A stretch of DNA of 64,000 bases from Actinospica durhamensis (GTDB lineage: Bacteria > Actinomycetota > Actinomycetes > Streptomycetales > Catenulisporaceae). Position numbers and translations under genes: made by a program. Below, one piece after another: positions 44,799 to 52,988 of the stretch. The stretch is from the NCBI RefSeq assembly GCF_018139695.1, contig NZ_JAGSOG010000003.1, positions 41,123 through 105,122 of the forward strand, written 5' to 3'. The notes under the pieces are model-generated. The model was not told where the DNA came from, did not search any database, and saw nothing but the letters and a program-made list of their open reading frames with translations. Within the stretch, counting starts at the first letter, position 1. Each line of letters begins with the position of its first letter.

Positions 44799-46331
44799 AT
44801 GCGCAAATGGCTGCCTCTGCTGACGATCTCGCTCAGCACCTTCATGCTCCTGCTCGACGTCACCATCGTGAGCGTCGCACTGCCGACGATGACGAGCGCG
44901 CTCAACTCGTCCTTCTCGGCGTTGCAGTGGACCGTCGACCTGTACGTGCTCGTCCTGGCCTCGCTGCTGATGGCCATCGGCTCGGCCTCGGACCTGTGGG
45001 GGCGGCGCCGAACCTTCCTCGTGGGCCTGATCGTCTTCGCCGTCTCCTCCCTGGTCTGCGGCCTCGCGCCGGACACCGGCGTGCTCATCGCGGCGCGCGC
45101 GGTGCAGGGCGTGGGCGGCTCGGCGATGCTCGCCACCAACGGCGCGCTGATCGGCTCCAACTACTCCGGCAAGGACCGCGGCGTCGCCTTCGGCGTGTGG
45201 GGCGCGGTGATGGGCGCGGCCTCCGCGGTCGGCCCCATCCTCGGCGGCCTGCTCACCGAGCACATCAGCTGGCGCTCGATCTTCCTGGTGAACCTGCCGG
45301 TGGCCGCGATCGCGATCGTGCTGGGCATGCGGACCCTGAACGAGACCAGGAACCCGAACCGCACCCGCGTGGACCTGCCCGGCACGCTCACCTTCACCGC
45401 CGGGGTCACCGCCGTCGTCTACGGCCTGATCGAGGCCGGGGACAAGAGCTGGGGGGACACCGCGACGGTCACCGCTTTCGCCGCCGCGGCCGTGTGCCTG
45501 ATCGCCTTCGTGCTGGTCGAGCGCTCCCGTCCGAACCCGATGCTGGACCTGTCCCTGTTCCGCCGCCCCTCCTTCTCCGCGCTGATGGCCGGCGGCCTGT
45601 TCCTGCACGTCGCCGCGTTCGGCAACCTGATCTACGTCTCGCTGTGGGCGCAGACGGTGCTCGGCATGGACGCGGTGAAGGCGGGCCTTGTGCTCACGCC
45701 GCTGGCCGGGCTCGCGTTCGTCACGGCGTGGCTGGCGGGCAAGTACCTCGAGCACCGGGTCAGCCCGCAGCACCTGATCGGCGTCGGGCTGATCCTCGTC
45801 GGCGCGGGCGCCGCGGCGAACGCCCGGATCGGTGCGGACTCCTCCTGGACCGTGCTGTTGCCCGGCTTCCTGGTGGCCGGGGTCGGCGTCGGCTTCTCCT
45901 CGCCGGTGCTCGCCTCCGCCGCGCTCGGCGCCGCGCCGCCGCAGCGCGCCGGCATGGCCACCGGCGCGATCAACACCTTCCGCCAGCTCGGCTTCGCGCT
46001 CGCGGTCCCGGTCTTCGCGACCGTGATCACCGGCGGCACCGAGCACGTGCTGTCCGACAGCGGGCTCTTCCCCGACGCGTCGGCGGCCTCGACCCAGCTG
46101 ACGGCGGGTCAGGCCGGGCGCCTGGTCGCGGCCGCGCCGTCGGCCGGCCGCGCCGCGGTGGCGCACGCGCTGCACGACGCGTACGCGACCGGCCTGCAGC
46201 GCGTCTTCCTGATCAGCGCCGTGATCGGCGTACTGGCCGGGGTCGGGGTGCTCGCGCTCGTGCGCAACCCGGCCGAGGCCCCCGTGCCCGCGTCCGCGCC
46301 GGCCCGGGCCGTGGCCCCGTCCTCCGAATGA
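44799..46331 (+). CDS. MFS efflux transporter (DHA2, EmrB/QacA type), copy 3
   Basis: 510 aa, 14 expected membrane segments. LLLDVTIVSVALPTM is motif D1 of the 14-TM DHA2 family, with SASDLWGRRRTFL after TM2 and GGLLTEHISWRSIFLVNLPV at TM5-6. AGGAG lies 8 nt before the ATG. It is less like copies 1 and 2 than these are to each other. Next to a VOC protein on the same strand, it forms a typical resistance pair of exporter plus drug-binding protein. Confidence 0.88.
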   Translation: MRKWLPLLTISLSTFMLLLDVTIVSVALPTMTSALNSSFSALQWTVDLYVLVLASLLMAIGSASDLWGRRRTFLVGLIVFAVSSLVCGLAPDTGVLIAARAVQGVGGSAMLATNGALIGSNYSGKDRGVAFGVWGAVMGAASAVGPILGGLLTEHISWRSIFLVNLPVAAIAIVLGMRTLNETRNPNRTRVDLPGTLTFTAGVTAVVYGLIEAGDKSWGDTATVTAFAAAAVCLIAFVLVERSRPNPMLDLSLFRRPSFSALMAGGLFLHVAAFGNLIYVSLWAQTVLGMDAVKAGLVLTPLAGLAFVTAWLAGKYLEHRVSPQHLIGVGLILVGAGAAANARIGADSSWTVLLPGFLVAGVGVGFSSPVLASAALGAAPPQRAGMATGAINTFRQLGFALAVPVFATVITGGTEHVLSDSGLFPDASAASTQLTAGQAGRLVAAAPSAGRAAVAHALHDAYATGLQRVFLISAVIGVLAGVGVLALVRNPAEAPVPASAPARAVAPSSE

Positions 46332-46345
46332 GCACAGGAATATCC

Positions 46346-46358
46346 GAACCATTCCATC
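46346..46358 (+). promoter_or_regulatory. Weak copy of the cluster motif before the VOC gene
   Basis: CGAACCATTCCAT, followed by CG as at 48648. It keeps the TTCCAT half but only part of AGAT. It lies between the exporter stop and the VOC start. Confidence 0.2.
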
Positions 46359-46416
46359 GAAGCACCGGACCGGGCGGCCGCGAGCGTGCGGCGCCCGTCC
46401 GCCCCAGGAAGCGAGG

Positions 46417-46872
46417 ATGCCGATCGTGACGAACTCCCCCTCCCCGGCCGCGGCGCCGGACCACGCCGCCGCGGGCGGCCTGCGCTGTTTCCCGCTTTTG
46501 TTCGTCCGCAAGGTGGCCGCGGTCGCCGAGTTCTACGAAGGGCTCGGATTCACCCGCCACGCGCAGAACCCGCCCACCGGCGAGCCGCACTACGTCGGCC
46601 TGCGCCGCGACCAGGCCGAACTCGCCGTGGTGAACGGCACCTGGCCCCAGGAGCAGTACGGCGTGGAGGCGGGCGCGGCCCCCACGGCGGCGATGTTCGT
46701 GTTCGTCGACGACGTGGACGCCGTGCTGGAGCGGCTGCGGAGCGAGGGCACCACCGTGCTGCGCGAACCGGTGAACATGCCGTGGGGCGAGCGGATCGCG
46801 CACGTGACCGACCCCGAGGGCGGCGCCGTCGCACTGGCCTCACCCATCCCGGCGGCGCACGCGGCGGGCTGA
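46417..46872 (+). CDS. VOC-fold phenazine-binding resistance protein (EhpR-like, tentative)
   Basis: 151 aa; the conserved fold starts at about residue 27 with LRCFPLLFVRKVAAVAEFYEGLGF and ends with ERIAHVTDPEGGAVALASP. It has the two repeats of the glyoxalase/bleomycin-resistance fold (VDDVDAVLERLRSEG begins the second). In Pantoea/Enterobacter agglomerans the D-alanylgriseoluteate cluster encodes EhpR, a protein of this fold that binds phenazines and gives resistance. The cluster context and adjoining exporter make the same role likely here; sequence alone cannot prove it. A strong bidirectional terminator follows. Confidence 0.7.
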   Translation: MPIVTNSPSPAAAPDHAAAGGLRCFPLLFVRKVAAVAEFYEGLGFTRHAQNPPTGEPHYVGLRRDQAELAVVNGTWPQEQYGVEAGAAPTAAMFVFVDDVDAVLERLRSEGTTVLREPVNMPWGERIAHVTDPEGGAVALASPIPAAHAAG

Positions 46873-46895
46873 AGCACTCGAGCACGAGCACAGGC

Positions 46896-46944
46896 ACAGG
46901 AGCGGCCGACGACCAGGGAGGGTGGGGTCGTCGGCCGCTCCTGT
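46896..46944. terminator. Strong bidirectional hairpin terminator
   Basis: A perfect 19-bp stem (46896-46914 pairs with 46926-46944; the stem starts ACAGGAGCGG) with an 11-nt loop. It lies exactly between the convergent VOC and FAD-monooxygenase genes and can stop transcription from both sides. Confidence 0.9.
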
Positions 46945-46954
46945 CTCGTGGTGG

Positions 46955-48373
46955 CTAGTGAGCCCCGCCGCGCGCCGTGCGGCCGCGGCGGCCGCCGATC
47001 AGCACCCGGAGCACGAAACCGGGCGTCAGCAGGGCGAACGGCGGCGCCAGCAGGGAACTGACCTGCACGAAGCGCCGGGTCACCTTGGGGTCGTGCTCGG
47101 CCGCGCACAGGATCCTGGCGATGTACGCGTTGACCATCCGCACCGCGGCCGGGCGCGGGCCCGGCACCTCGGGCAGCGCCAGATCGCCGCCCGCGGCCAT
47201 CCGCCAGGCGACCTCGATGCGGCGCGAGGCGGCGCGGAAGAAGCGCGGGGCGAGCCGGTCGGTGCCGCGGGCCAGGGCGCCGCGCAGCACGGTGGCCTGC
47301 AGGGCCGCGACCGACATGCCCTGGCCGTAGACGGGGTTGAAGCTGCAGATGGCGTCGCCGAACACGAGCAGGCCCTCGGGGAAGCGGGGCAGCCGGTCGT
47401 AGCGGCGGCGCACGCTCGCCGGATACCGGTGCGCCACCAGTCCGTCGAGCGGTTCGGCCGCCTCGATCGCGGCGTACACGTCCGGCGGCACCACGCCGCG
47501 GATGAACTCGAGGAAGGGCTCGCGCTCGGTCGGCGGGTGGTGTCCGGCGTAGCCGATCATCGTCAGCACCCAGCGACCGCCCTCCTGTTCCAGGAAGTTG
47601 ATACCGGTCGGCCGGCCCGGCTCGGCGCCGATGATCACCACCTTGCGCCGGCCCAGCGCGCCCGGCGCCAGGCGCAGATGCTGGGTGACGTACTTGATGT
47701 CGACCGAGACCCGCTCCTCGGCGGGCCGCGGGTAACCCATCTCGTCGAGCCACGCGGCCGAGCGACCGGCCCGGCCGGTGGCGTCCACCACCAGGTCCGC
47801 GGCGAGCAGGCTCTCGTCCGTCTCGCCGCGGCGTACGACGCGGGCGCCGACGACGCGCGAGGCGTCGTCGGTGTACTGCACGCCGACCGCCTCGCACTCG
47901 TCCAGGAACTCGATCTGCGGGAACGCGCGCAGCCTGGCCCGGGTGTGGCCCTCGAGGTACGGCCGGCTCGGCTGGTAGACCGGCGTGGGGTTGGCGTACG
48001 CGCCGTGATCGAGCCGGTGCCCGGCGGGCGCGAGGTGGATCTCGGCCCCGTCGCGCAGCACCGGCACGCCGTCCGCGGCGAACTCCTCGAGCATGCCGGG
48101 GAACAGTTCGTCCAGCACGCGCACGCCGGAGGACAGCAGCCCGTGGGCGTGCCTGCCCTGGGGTACGCCGCGTCGGTCGCGCCCGTCCGGGTCGAGCGGA
48201 TCGCGCTCGACCACGGTCACCCGGTCGAAGTGCTCGGCCAGTACGCGCGCGGCCAGCAGGCCGCTCATACTCGCGCCGAGGACGACGGCGTGGCGGCCGA
48301 GGCCGGGCGGGGCCGGGTCGAAGGGCTCGGCGCGTCGCGCGGTCAACGAGCCGGGGTCAGCGGTGTCGGTCAT
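46955..48373 (-). CDS. FAD-dependent monooxygenase
   Basis: 472 aa from ATG 48373 (GGGAGAG upstream); the open frame runs on upstream but without protein-like sequence. The FAD-binding motif is AVVLGASMSGLLAARVLAEHF (residues about 28-48, Ser in place of the second Gly as in related proteins), with VVERD at its end, a middle DLVVDATGRAGR and the late LLVFGDAICSFNPVYGQGMSVAAL GD motif (fragments). It belongs to the single-component aromatic hydroxylase/epoxidase-like class. It probably hydroxylates the phenazine ring using NAD(P)H and O2. Its N-terminus lies on the same long intergenic region as the EhpF-like gene. Confidence 0.83.
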   Translation of the reverse strand: MTDTADPGSLTARRAEPFDPAPPGLGRHAVVLGASMSGLLAARVLAEHFDRVTVVERDPLDPDGRDRRGVPQGRHAHGLLSSGVRVLDELFPGMLEEFAADGVPVLRDGAEIHLAPAGHRLDHGAYANPTPVYQPSRPYLEGHTRARLRAFPQIEFLDECEAVGVQYTDDASRVVGARVVRRGETDESLLAADLVVDATGRAGRSAAWLDEMGYPRPAEERVSVDIKYVTQHLRLAPGALGRRKVVIIGAEPGRPTGINFLEQEGGRWVLTMIGYAGHHPPTEREPFLEFIRGVVPPDVYAAIEAAEPLDGLVAHRYPASVRRRYDRLPRFPEGLLVFGDAICSFNPVYGQGMSVAALQATVLRGALARGTDRLAPRFFRAASRRIEVAWRMAAGGDLALPEVPGPRPAAVRMVNAYIARILCAAEHDPKVTRRFVQVSSLLAPPFALLTPGFVLRVLIGGRRGRTARGGAH

Positions 48374-48911
48374 CGTGTCTCTCCCGTCGAGCGTGCAGTC
48401 GGCAGCAGGCCCGGCGCGCGGGCCGGCGATGCGGCAGGTGGGACGGGCGCGGATCCGCCGTCCCGCGCCGGGCGACCGACGGCGCCGGCACCGTCGGTCG
48501 CACGACGCGGGAGAGCGCCCGGGGCGGCCGTCGGCGGTGGCTCGGCCGACGGACGGACGGGGCGCGGCCGCGGCCGCAGGGCCGGGCCCGGTGTGGCTCA
48601 GCATGACCGCGGGCCGCGGCGGCTTCCAGCGACCGGCCGGATATCGCAGATTCCTTCCATCGGGGGCGCGAAGCGCGAAGGATTCCGGCCGCGGCGGCGG
48701 GATCGGGCGCCACGGCGCGGTGCCCGAGAGCGATGTGTGCGCGCACGGCCCCGCAACCGCTTCTTTCCTGCGCGCGCCGCGCCGGGCGTGGAAGAAAACC
48801 CCCATTCGCCCGCCGCGCCCTCCCGCCGGCGCCGTCCGGTGCCGCATCCTGGCCGCGGGGCGCTCGTGCCCGCACGGTGACCATCGCTCCCCCGAAGACA
48901 AGGAGTGCAGC
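48374..48911. promoter_or_regulatory. Divergent intergenic region (FAD monooxygenase / ehpF-like)
   Basis: 538 bp, very GC-rich except around 48640-48690. That AT-richer spot carries AGATTCCTTCCAT (48648-48660) and, 18 bp on, AAGGATTCC (48678-48686), so TCCTTC and GAAGGA face each other as an inverted repeat. No protein-like frame. Confidence 0.55.
48648..48686 (+). promoter_or_regulatory. Candidate phenazine-cluster operator, copy 3, with inverted half-site
   Basis: AGATTCCTTCCAT at 48648-48660 is identical to the site at 39314. It is followed at 48678 by AAGGATTCC, which forms a TCCTTC/GAAGGA inverted repeat with it. Two half-sites spaced about two helical turns apart suit an oligomeric Lrp-type protein. 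Confidence 0.45.
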
Positions 48912-50015
48912 ATGCCGTCAGCCGACCTGGGCATCCTGGACCTTCCGCACGGAGCACGCCCCGACCCGGACGAGTTCATCCGCGCCGCGATGCGCTGGCA
49001 CTTCGATCCGCAGACCGGCTCGCCGTTCTGGCTCGAGCTCGCGCCCGGACTCGGCTTCGACCCGCTCAGCGACGTCAAGACGCTGGCCGACCTGAGCCTG
49101 TTCCCGGACGTCGCGGGCCGGATGCGCGACGTGCGTATACGTGATCTGATCCCACAGGGCTACGGTTCGCGGCCGCCGATCGCGGGCGTGTTCGAGAGCG
49201 GCGGCACCACCGGCGGCCCGAAGCGGGTGGTCGTGCTCGAGGACTGGTTCGAACGCCTGCTGGCGTGGAGCGACGCGAACCTCGACGCGCACGGCTTCGG
49301 CTGCGGGACGGACTGGCTCGGCCTCGTACCGACCGGGCCGCACTTCGTCGGCGAGTTCTTCCGGCGCTCCGCGGCGCGGCGCGGCGGGCTCGCGTTCGCG
49401 GTGGACCTGGACCCGCGCTGGGTCAAGAAGCTGATCGCCTCCGGCCGCGGCGCGGACGCCGGCGGCTACGCCGAGCACCTGATCGCGCAGGCCGTGGACG
49501 TGCTGCGGACCCAGCAGATCGGCGTGCTGGCGGTCACTCCCCCGCTGATGGAGCGGCTCGCCGCGGACGAAGAACTGGCCGTGCTGATCGACGAGCGGGT
49601 CGGCGGGATCCGCTGGGGCGGCACGCAGATGGACCCGGATTCCCGGGCGATGTACCGGGCCGAGGTCTTCCCGAACGTGGCGCTGTGCGGGAACTACGGC
49701 AGCACCATGATGCTCGGAGTGGCCGGCGAGCGTCCGGGCCTGGGCGAACAGGATCCGTGCGTGTTCGAGCCGCTCGCGCCCTGGGTGACCTTCTCGGTCG
49801 TGGATCCGCAGACCCGGCTGCCGGTGGCCTACGGCGAGCGCGGCCGGGTCGTGGTCAGCCACGTCAGCCGCTCGTTCCTGCTGCCGAACAGCCTGGAGCG
49901 CGATCTGGCCACCCGGATCCGGCCGCACGAGGACTTCCCGGGCGGCGACTGGGTCGCGGACATCGCGCCGGTGGCGGTCTTCGAGGACGAACGCGTCATC
50001 GAGGGGGTCTACTGA
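48912..50015 (+). CDS. ehpF: EhpF-like adenylate-forming-type enzyme (phenazine carboxylate activation)
   Basis: 367 aa from ATG 48912 (AAGGAG 8 nt upstream). The adenylation-type loop ESGGTTGGPKRVVV lies at about residues 94-107, and the layout (IRDLIPQGYG, then VALCGNYGSTMMLG near 260) is that of compact ANL-fold proteins such as EhpF and LuxE, which lack the full C-terminal lid domain. EhpF of the griseoluteic acid pathway is about this length and is thought to activate a carboxylate of phenazine-1,6-dicarboxylate for reduction. It is translationally coupled (TGATG) to the EhpG-like reductase, the same pairing as in Pantoea. Confidence 0.83.
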   Translation: MPSADLGILDLPHGARPDPDEFIRAAMRWHFDPQTGSPFWLELAPGLGFDPLSDVKTLADLSLFPDVAGRMRDVRIRDLIPQGYGSRPPIAGVFESGGTTGGPKRVVVLEDWFERLLAWSDANLDAHGFGCGTDWLGLVPTGPHFVGEFFRRSAARRGGLAFAVDLDPRWVKKLIASGRGADAGGYAEHLIAQAVDVLRTQQIGVLAVTPPLMERLAADEELAVLIDERVGGIRWGGTQMDPDSRAMYRAEVFPNVALCGNYGSTMMLGVAGERPGLGEQDPCVFEPLAPWVTFSVVDPQTRLPVAYGERGRVVVSHVSRSFLLPNSLERDLATRIRPHEDFPGGDWVADIAPVAVFEDERVIEGVY

Positions 50016-51439
50016 TGGCCGCCCCGCCGCCCGGCTCGGGCGAGCCCTACGTCGTTCCCGCGCTCGGCGCCTGCGGTTCCTACCGTGCCAGGGTCCGGAT
50101 TCCGGTCGCCGACGTGGCCGGCCGGACGCTGGCGGAGCTCAGCCAGGTCCCGCCGCTCTTCGTGGACCGGTCGCTGCGCGCCCAGCGCCGCGCCGAGCCG
50201 GTGCCGGCCGAGGAGCGCGCGGCGCTGTTCGCACGGGCCGCGGAGCTGTTCGCCACGGGCGAGCCGGACGGCTGGACGGTGCAGCGGTATCAGCACCATG
50301 TCAGCCGGGTGGGCGGCCTGCCCATCGCCGAGGTCCGCGCGTCCACGGCCGCCGTCGCCCGCCGGCTGACCGCGGTGGCGGACTCGGCCGGACGGGCGCG
50401 GCCGGTCGGCACGCTCGAGGCGGCCGACACCGGAGCGGCGTTGCGTACGCCGGGCCCCGGCCTGGCCGAGGGCCGCGCGGTGTGGGCGCGGCGGGGCGAG
50501 CTGTTCGCCGTGCACGCCGCGGGAAACCACCCGGGTACGCACACCTACTGGCCCGAGGCGCTGGCGCTCGGCTACCGGGTCGCGGTGCGTCCCTCCAGCC
50601 GCGACCCGTTCACCCCCTTCCGCCTGATCAGCGCCCTGCGCGCGGCCGGCCTGCCGGACGCGCTGGCGACGCTGCTGCCGACCGCCCACGAGCACGCCGA
50701 GACCCTGCTGCGCGGGGCCGACCTGGCCATGGTCTACGGCGGCGAGGAGGTCGCCCGGCGCTACGGCGGCGATGCCGGGGTCCTGATCCAGGGGCCCGGG
50801 CGCTCGAAGATCCTGGTCACCGCGGACTGCGACTGGCGCGAGCACCTGGACGTGATCGCCGGCTCGGTCGCGGACCACGCCGGCACCGGCTGCGTCAACG
50901 CCACCGCGGTGTTCGTCGAGGGCGATGCCGCAGCGCTCTGCGAAGCCCTGGCCGAGCGGCTCGCCGCCCTGCCGAGCCTGCCGCCCGAGGACGACAAGGC
51001 CGTGCTGCCGGTGCAGCCGGCCGCCTCGGCCCGGGCCGTCGCCGCGCACCTGGAGCGCACCGCGCGCAACGCCCGGCCCTGGCTCGGCGCCGACACGGTC
51101 GTCGACGAGCTCGGCGACGGCAGCGCGGTCCTGCGCCCTGCGGTGCACCAGGTCGAGGACCCCGGCGACCCGGCGCTGCGCACCGAACTGCCCTTCCCCT
51201 GCGTCTGGGTCGCTCCGTGGACCAGGGACGCGGGCCTCGCCCCGCTGCGCGAGTCCCTGGTGCTCACGGCGCTGACCCGGGACTCAGCGCTGGCCGCACG
51301 GCTGCTGGACGAGCCGTCGATCGCGAACCTGTACATCGGTCCGTACCCCACGCACCTGATCGCACCCGGCCTGCCGCACGACGGATTCCTGGGCGAATTC
51401 CTGATGCGGAGCAAGTCGACGCGCATATCCAACATGTGA
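50015..51439 (+). CDS. ehpG: EhpG/LuxC-like acyl reductase (aldehyde dehydrogenase fold)
   Basis: 474 aa; its ATG shares one base with the preceding stop. The aldehyde-dehydrogenase-fold core has HAAGNHPGTHTYWPEAL (NAD-binding region), GRSKILVTAD, and the catalytic-type Cys293 in GTGCVNATAVF. This fits LuxC-like acyl-CoA reductases and EhpG. With the EhpF-like partner it should convert one phenazine carboxylate to an aldehyde, which can go on to the hydroxymethyl group of griseoluteic acid-type compounds. It ends convergent to the second Lrp regulator. Confidence 0.83.
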   Translation: MAAPPPGSGEPYVVPALGACGSYRARVRIPVADVAGRTLAELSQVPPLFVDRSLRAQRRAEPVPAEERAALFARAAELFATGEPDGWTVQRYQHHVSRVGGLPIAEVRASTAAVARRLTAVADSAGRARPVGTLEAADTGAALRTPGPGLAEGRAVWARRGELFAVHAAGNHPGTHTYWPEALALGYRVAVRPSSRDPFTPFRLISALRAAGLPDALATLLPTAHEHAETLLRGADLAMVYGGEEVARRYGGDAGVLIQGPGRSKILVTADCDWREHLDVIAGSVADHAGTGCVNATAVFVEGDAAALCEALAERLAALPSLPPEDDKAVLPVQPAASARAVAAHLERTARNARPWLGADTVVDELGDGSAVLRPAVHQVEDPGDPALRTELPFPCVWVAPWTRDAGLAPLRESLVLTALTRDSALAARLLDEPSIANLYIGPYPTHLIAPGLPHDGFLGEFLMRSKSTRISNM

Positions 51440-51610
51440 ACTCCGGGTTTAATCGCATGCGGCCGCAAACGACAGAGTACGGCTCCACCTTTCGAAGCAA
51501 GGGTTAATTCCGCATTACCACCGGAGCGGCCCACCCCGCCCCGCGCGACCGGAGCCTTGTGAAGTTTTCTCAGGATGCATACACGGAGTTTCCACGTTCC
51601 CGCAAGGGTC

Positions 51611-52636
51611 TCAACGGCTCTCGGCGGGGCGTGCGCGGCGCGCGGCGGCGCGTTGGGCCGGCGCGTCCGCCGGGCCGGAGGCCTTGAGCGTCTGGAGCAC
51701 CGGGGCGGTCTCCATCGTGTGGATAGCCGGCAGCGAGCCGAGCCGGTGCGCGAGATATTGGTGCAGGTCGGCCGGATCCGAGCACAGGGCGTTGGCCACC
51801 AGGTTGCGCGGCCCGGTGGTCGCGGCCACGAACGCGAGCTCCTCGTGCTCGGCCAGGGTGGTGGCCACGCTGTGCAGGTGGGCCGGGGCGACCGACATCC
51901 ACAGCAGCGCCTGGGTCGGCGCGCCGAGCAGCGCCGGATCGATCTCCACGTCGAAGAACACCGTGCCGCGGGCCTGCAGGTCCTCCAGCCGCCTGGCCAC
52001 GGTGACCGGCGCGAGGCCGGTGACGGCGGCCAGTTCGGCGTGGCTGGCGCGCCCGTCCCGCTGCAGCGCCACCAGCAGCTCGTGGTCGGTGGCGGAGAGC
52101 GTGTACGTCTGCTGCGAGGACGCCGCCTGCGGTTTCGCGCCGTCCTCCGGCTGCTCGATCATGCGCACCTGCTCCTCGCTCAGGCTGCTGTAGGAGCCGC
52201 GCCAGTAGCGGGGTCCGCCCAGGTAGGTGTGCAGCAGGCAGTGCGCGGAGACCGCCGTGATCGAGGAGGTGCGCGGGATGTCGCGCAGCAGCAGCGAGTG
52301 CTCCCCCGGGTTGGTCGAGGTGTTGATGATCGTGGTGATCTCGGTCCCGCCGGAGGTCAGCTTGACCCAGGAGGTGTCCGGCCGGCGCACCAGGGCGCGC
52401 GCGAGGTCCTGCGCGGTGTGCGGGCTGGTGGTCAGCCGTACCAGCCACTGCGCCTGCCCGGCCCGGTGCGCGTCCACGACCCCGACGACCCGCAGCGCCA
52501 CCTCGGCCCGCAGCCGCTGATAGCGGCGCGCGACGGTCTGCGGCGAGACGTCGAGCGCGGTCGCGATCCGGTTGAACGGTGCGCGACCGTCGACACGCAG
52601 GGCATGAACCAAAGCCCTGTCCAGGTCGTCGAGCAT
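51611..52636 (-). CDS. Double-domain Lrp/AsnC-family regulator, copy 2
   Basis: 341 aa from ATG 52636, chosen over ATG 52651 because AGGAGG lies 5 nt before it. Two HTH-RAM units are seen: residues about 1-145 (LDDLDRALVHALRVDGRAPFNRIATALDV) and about 175-325 (HELLVALQRDGRASHAELAAVTGLAPVTVARRLEDL), quoted as fragments. It is divergent from the methyltransferase that begins the core operon, so it is the best candidate for its direct regulator. The upstream region carries direct CAGGATTC repeats. It is paralogous to the 41854 regulator. Confidence 0.86.
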   Translation of the reverse strand: MLDDLDRALVHALRVDGRAPFNRIATALDVSPQTVARRYQRLRAEVALRVVGVVDAHRAGQAQWLVRLTTSPHTAQDLARALVRRPDTSWVKLTSGGTEITTIINTSTNPGEHSLLLRDIPRTSSITAVSAHCLLHTYLGGPRYWRGSYSSLSEEQVRMIEQPEDGAKPQAASSQQTYTLSATDHELLVALQRDGRASHAELAAVTGLAPVTVARRLEDLQARGTVFFDVEIDPALLGAPTQALLWMSVAPAHLHSVATTLAEHEELAFVAATTGPRNLVANALCSDPADLHQYLAHRLGSLPAIHTMETAPVLQTLKASGPADAPAQRAAARRARPAESR

Positions 52637-52988
52637 GAGTGCCTCCTGCATTCGAACGCGAGTCCGTGGAATTTTCGAGACTTCACGACACTATATGTGG
52701 CCCAACCAGGATTCTGATGGCAGGATTCGGCACGAGCGGAAAACGGTAATCGCCGCCGAGGGGGCCCGCACGAAGACGGGCTGGGCGGCTTCGGCGATTT
52801 CCCGAGCCTCAGGCGTCACGGCATGTGCACCGCGCACGAAAACGCACCGTCCGTTCCGGGCCCATCGCCGTGCCCGACCCACCGCACCACCGCGCCGCGG
52901 GCGATCCCGTGCGCCGCGTTCAGCGACACACCGCGCACCGACCGCACCGTCCGGAGCTGCGCGCCCACGCGTCGAGTAGGGAGTGATC
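52637..52988. promoter_or_regulatory. Divergent promoter region of Lrp regulator and core phenazine operon
   Basis: 352 bp. The AT-richer part (52660-52750) holds a TATAGT -10-like hexamer on the minus strand (52690-52695) and two exact CAGGATTC repeats. The rest is very GC-rich and without recognised elements. The main promoter for the phz core genes probably lies here. Confidence 0.55.
52707..52728 (+). promoter_or_regulatory. Direct repeat upstream of the core operon
   Basis: CAGGATTC at 52707-52714 and 52721-52728, 14 bp start to start. The GGATTC core recalls the ATTCC part of the other cluster motif. It is placed to bind the divergent Lrp-type regulator. Confidence 0.4.

Noticed and set aside
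48374..49078. N-terminal extension of the FAD monooxygenase to 707 aa
   Set aside because: The FAD motif starts near ATG 48373, and the extension overlaps the EhpF-like gene start.
51440..51610. Terminator between EhpG-like and Lrp genes
   Set aside because: The region is convergent and AT-richer but no stem of useful length was found.
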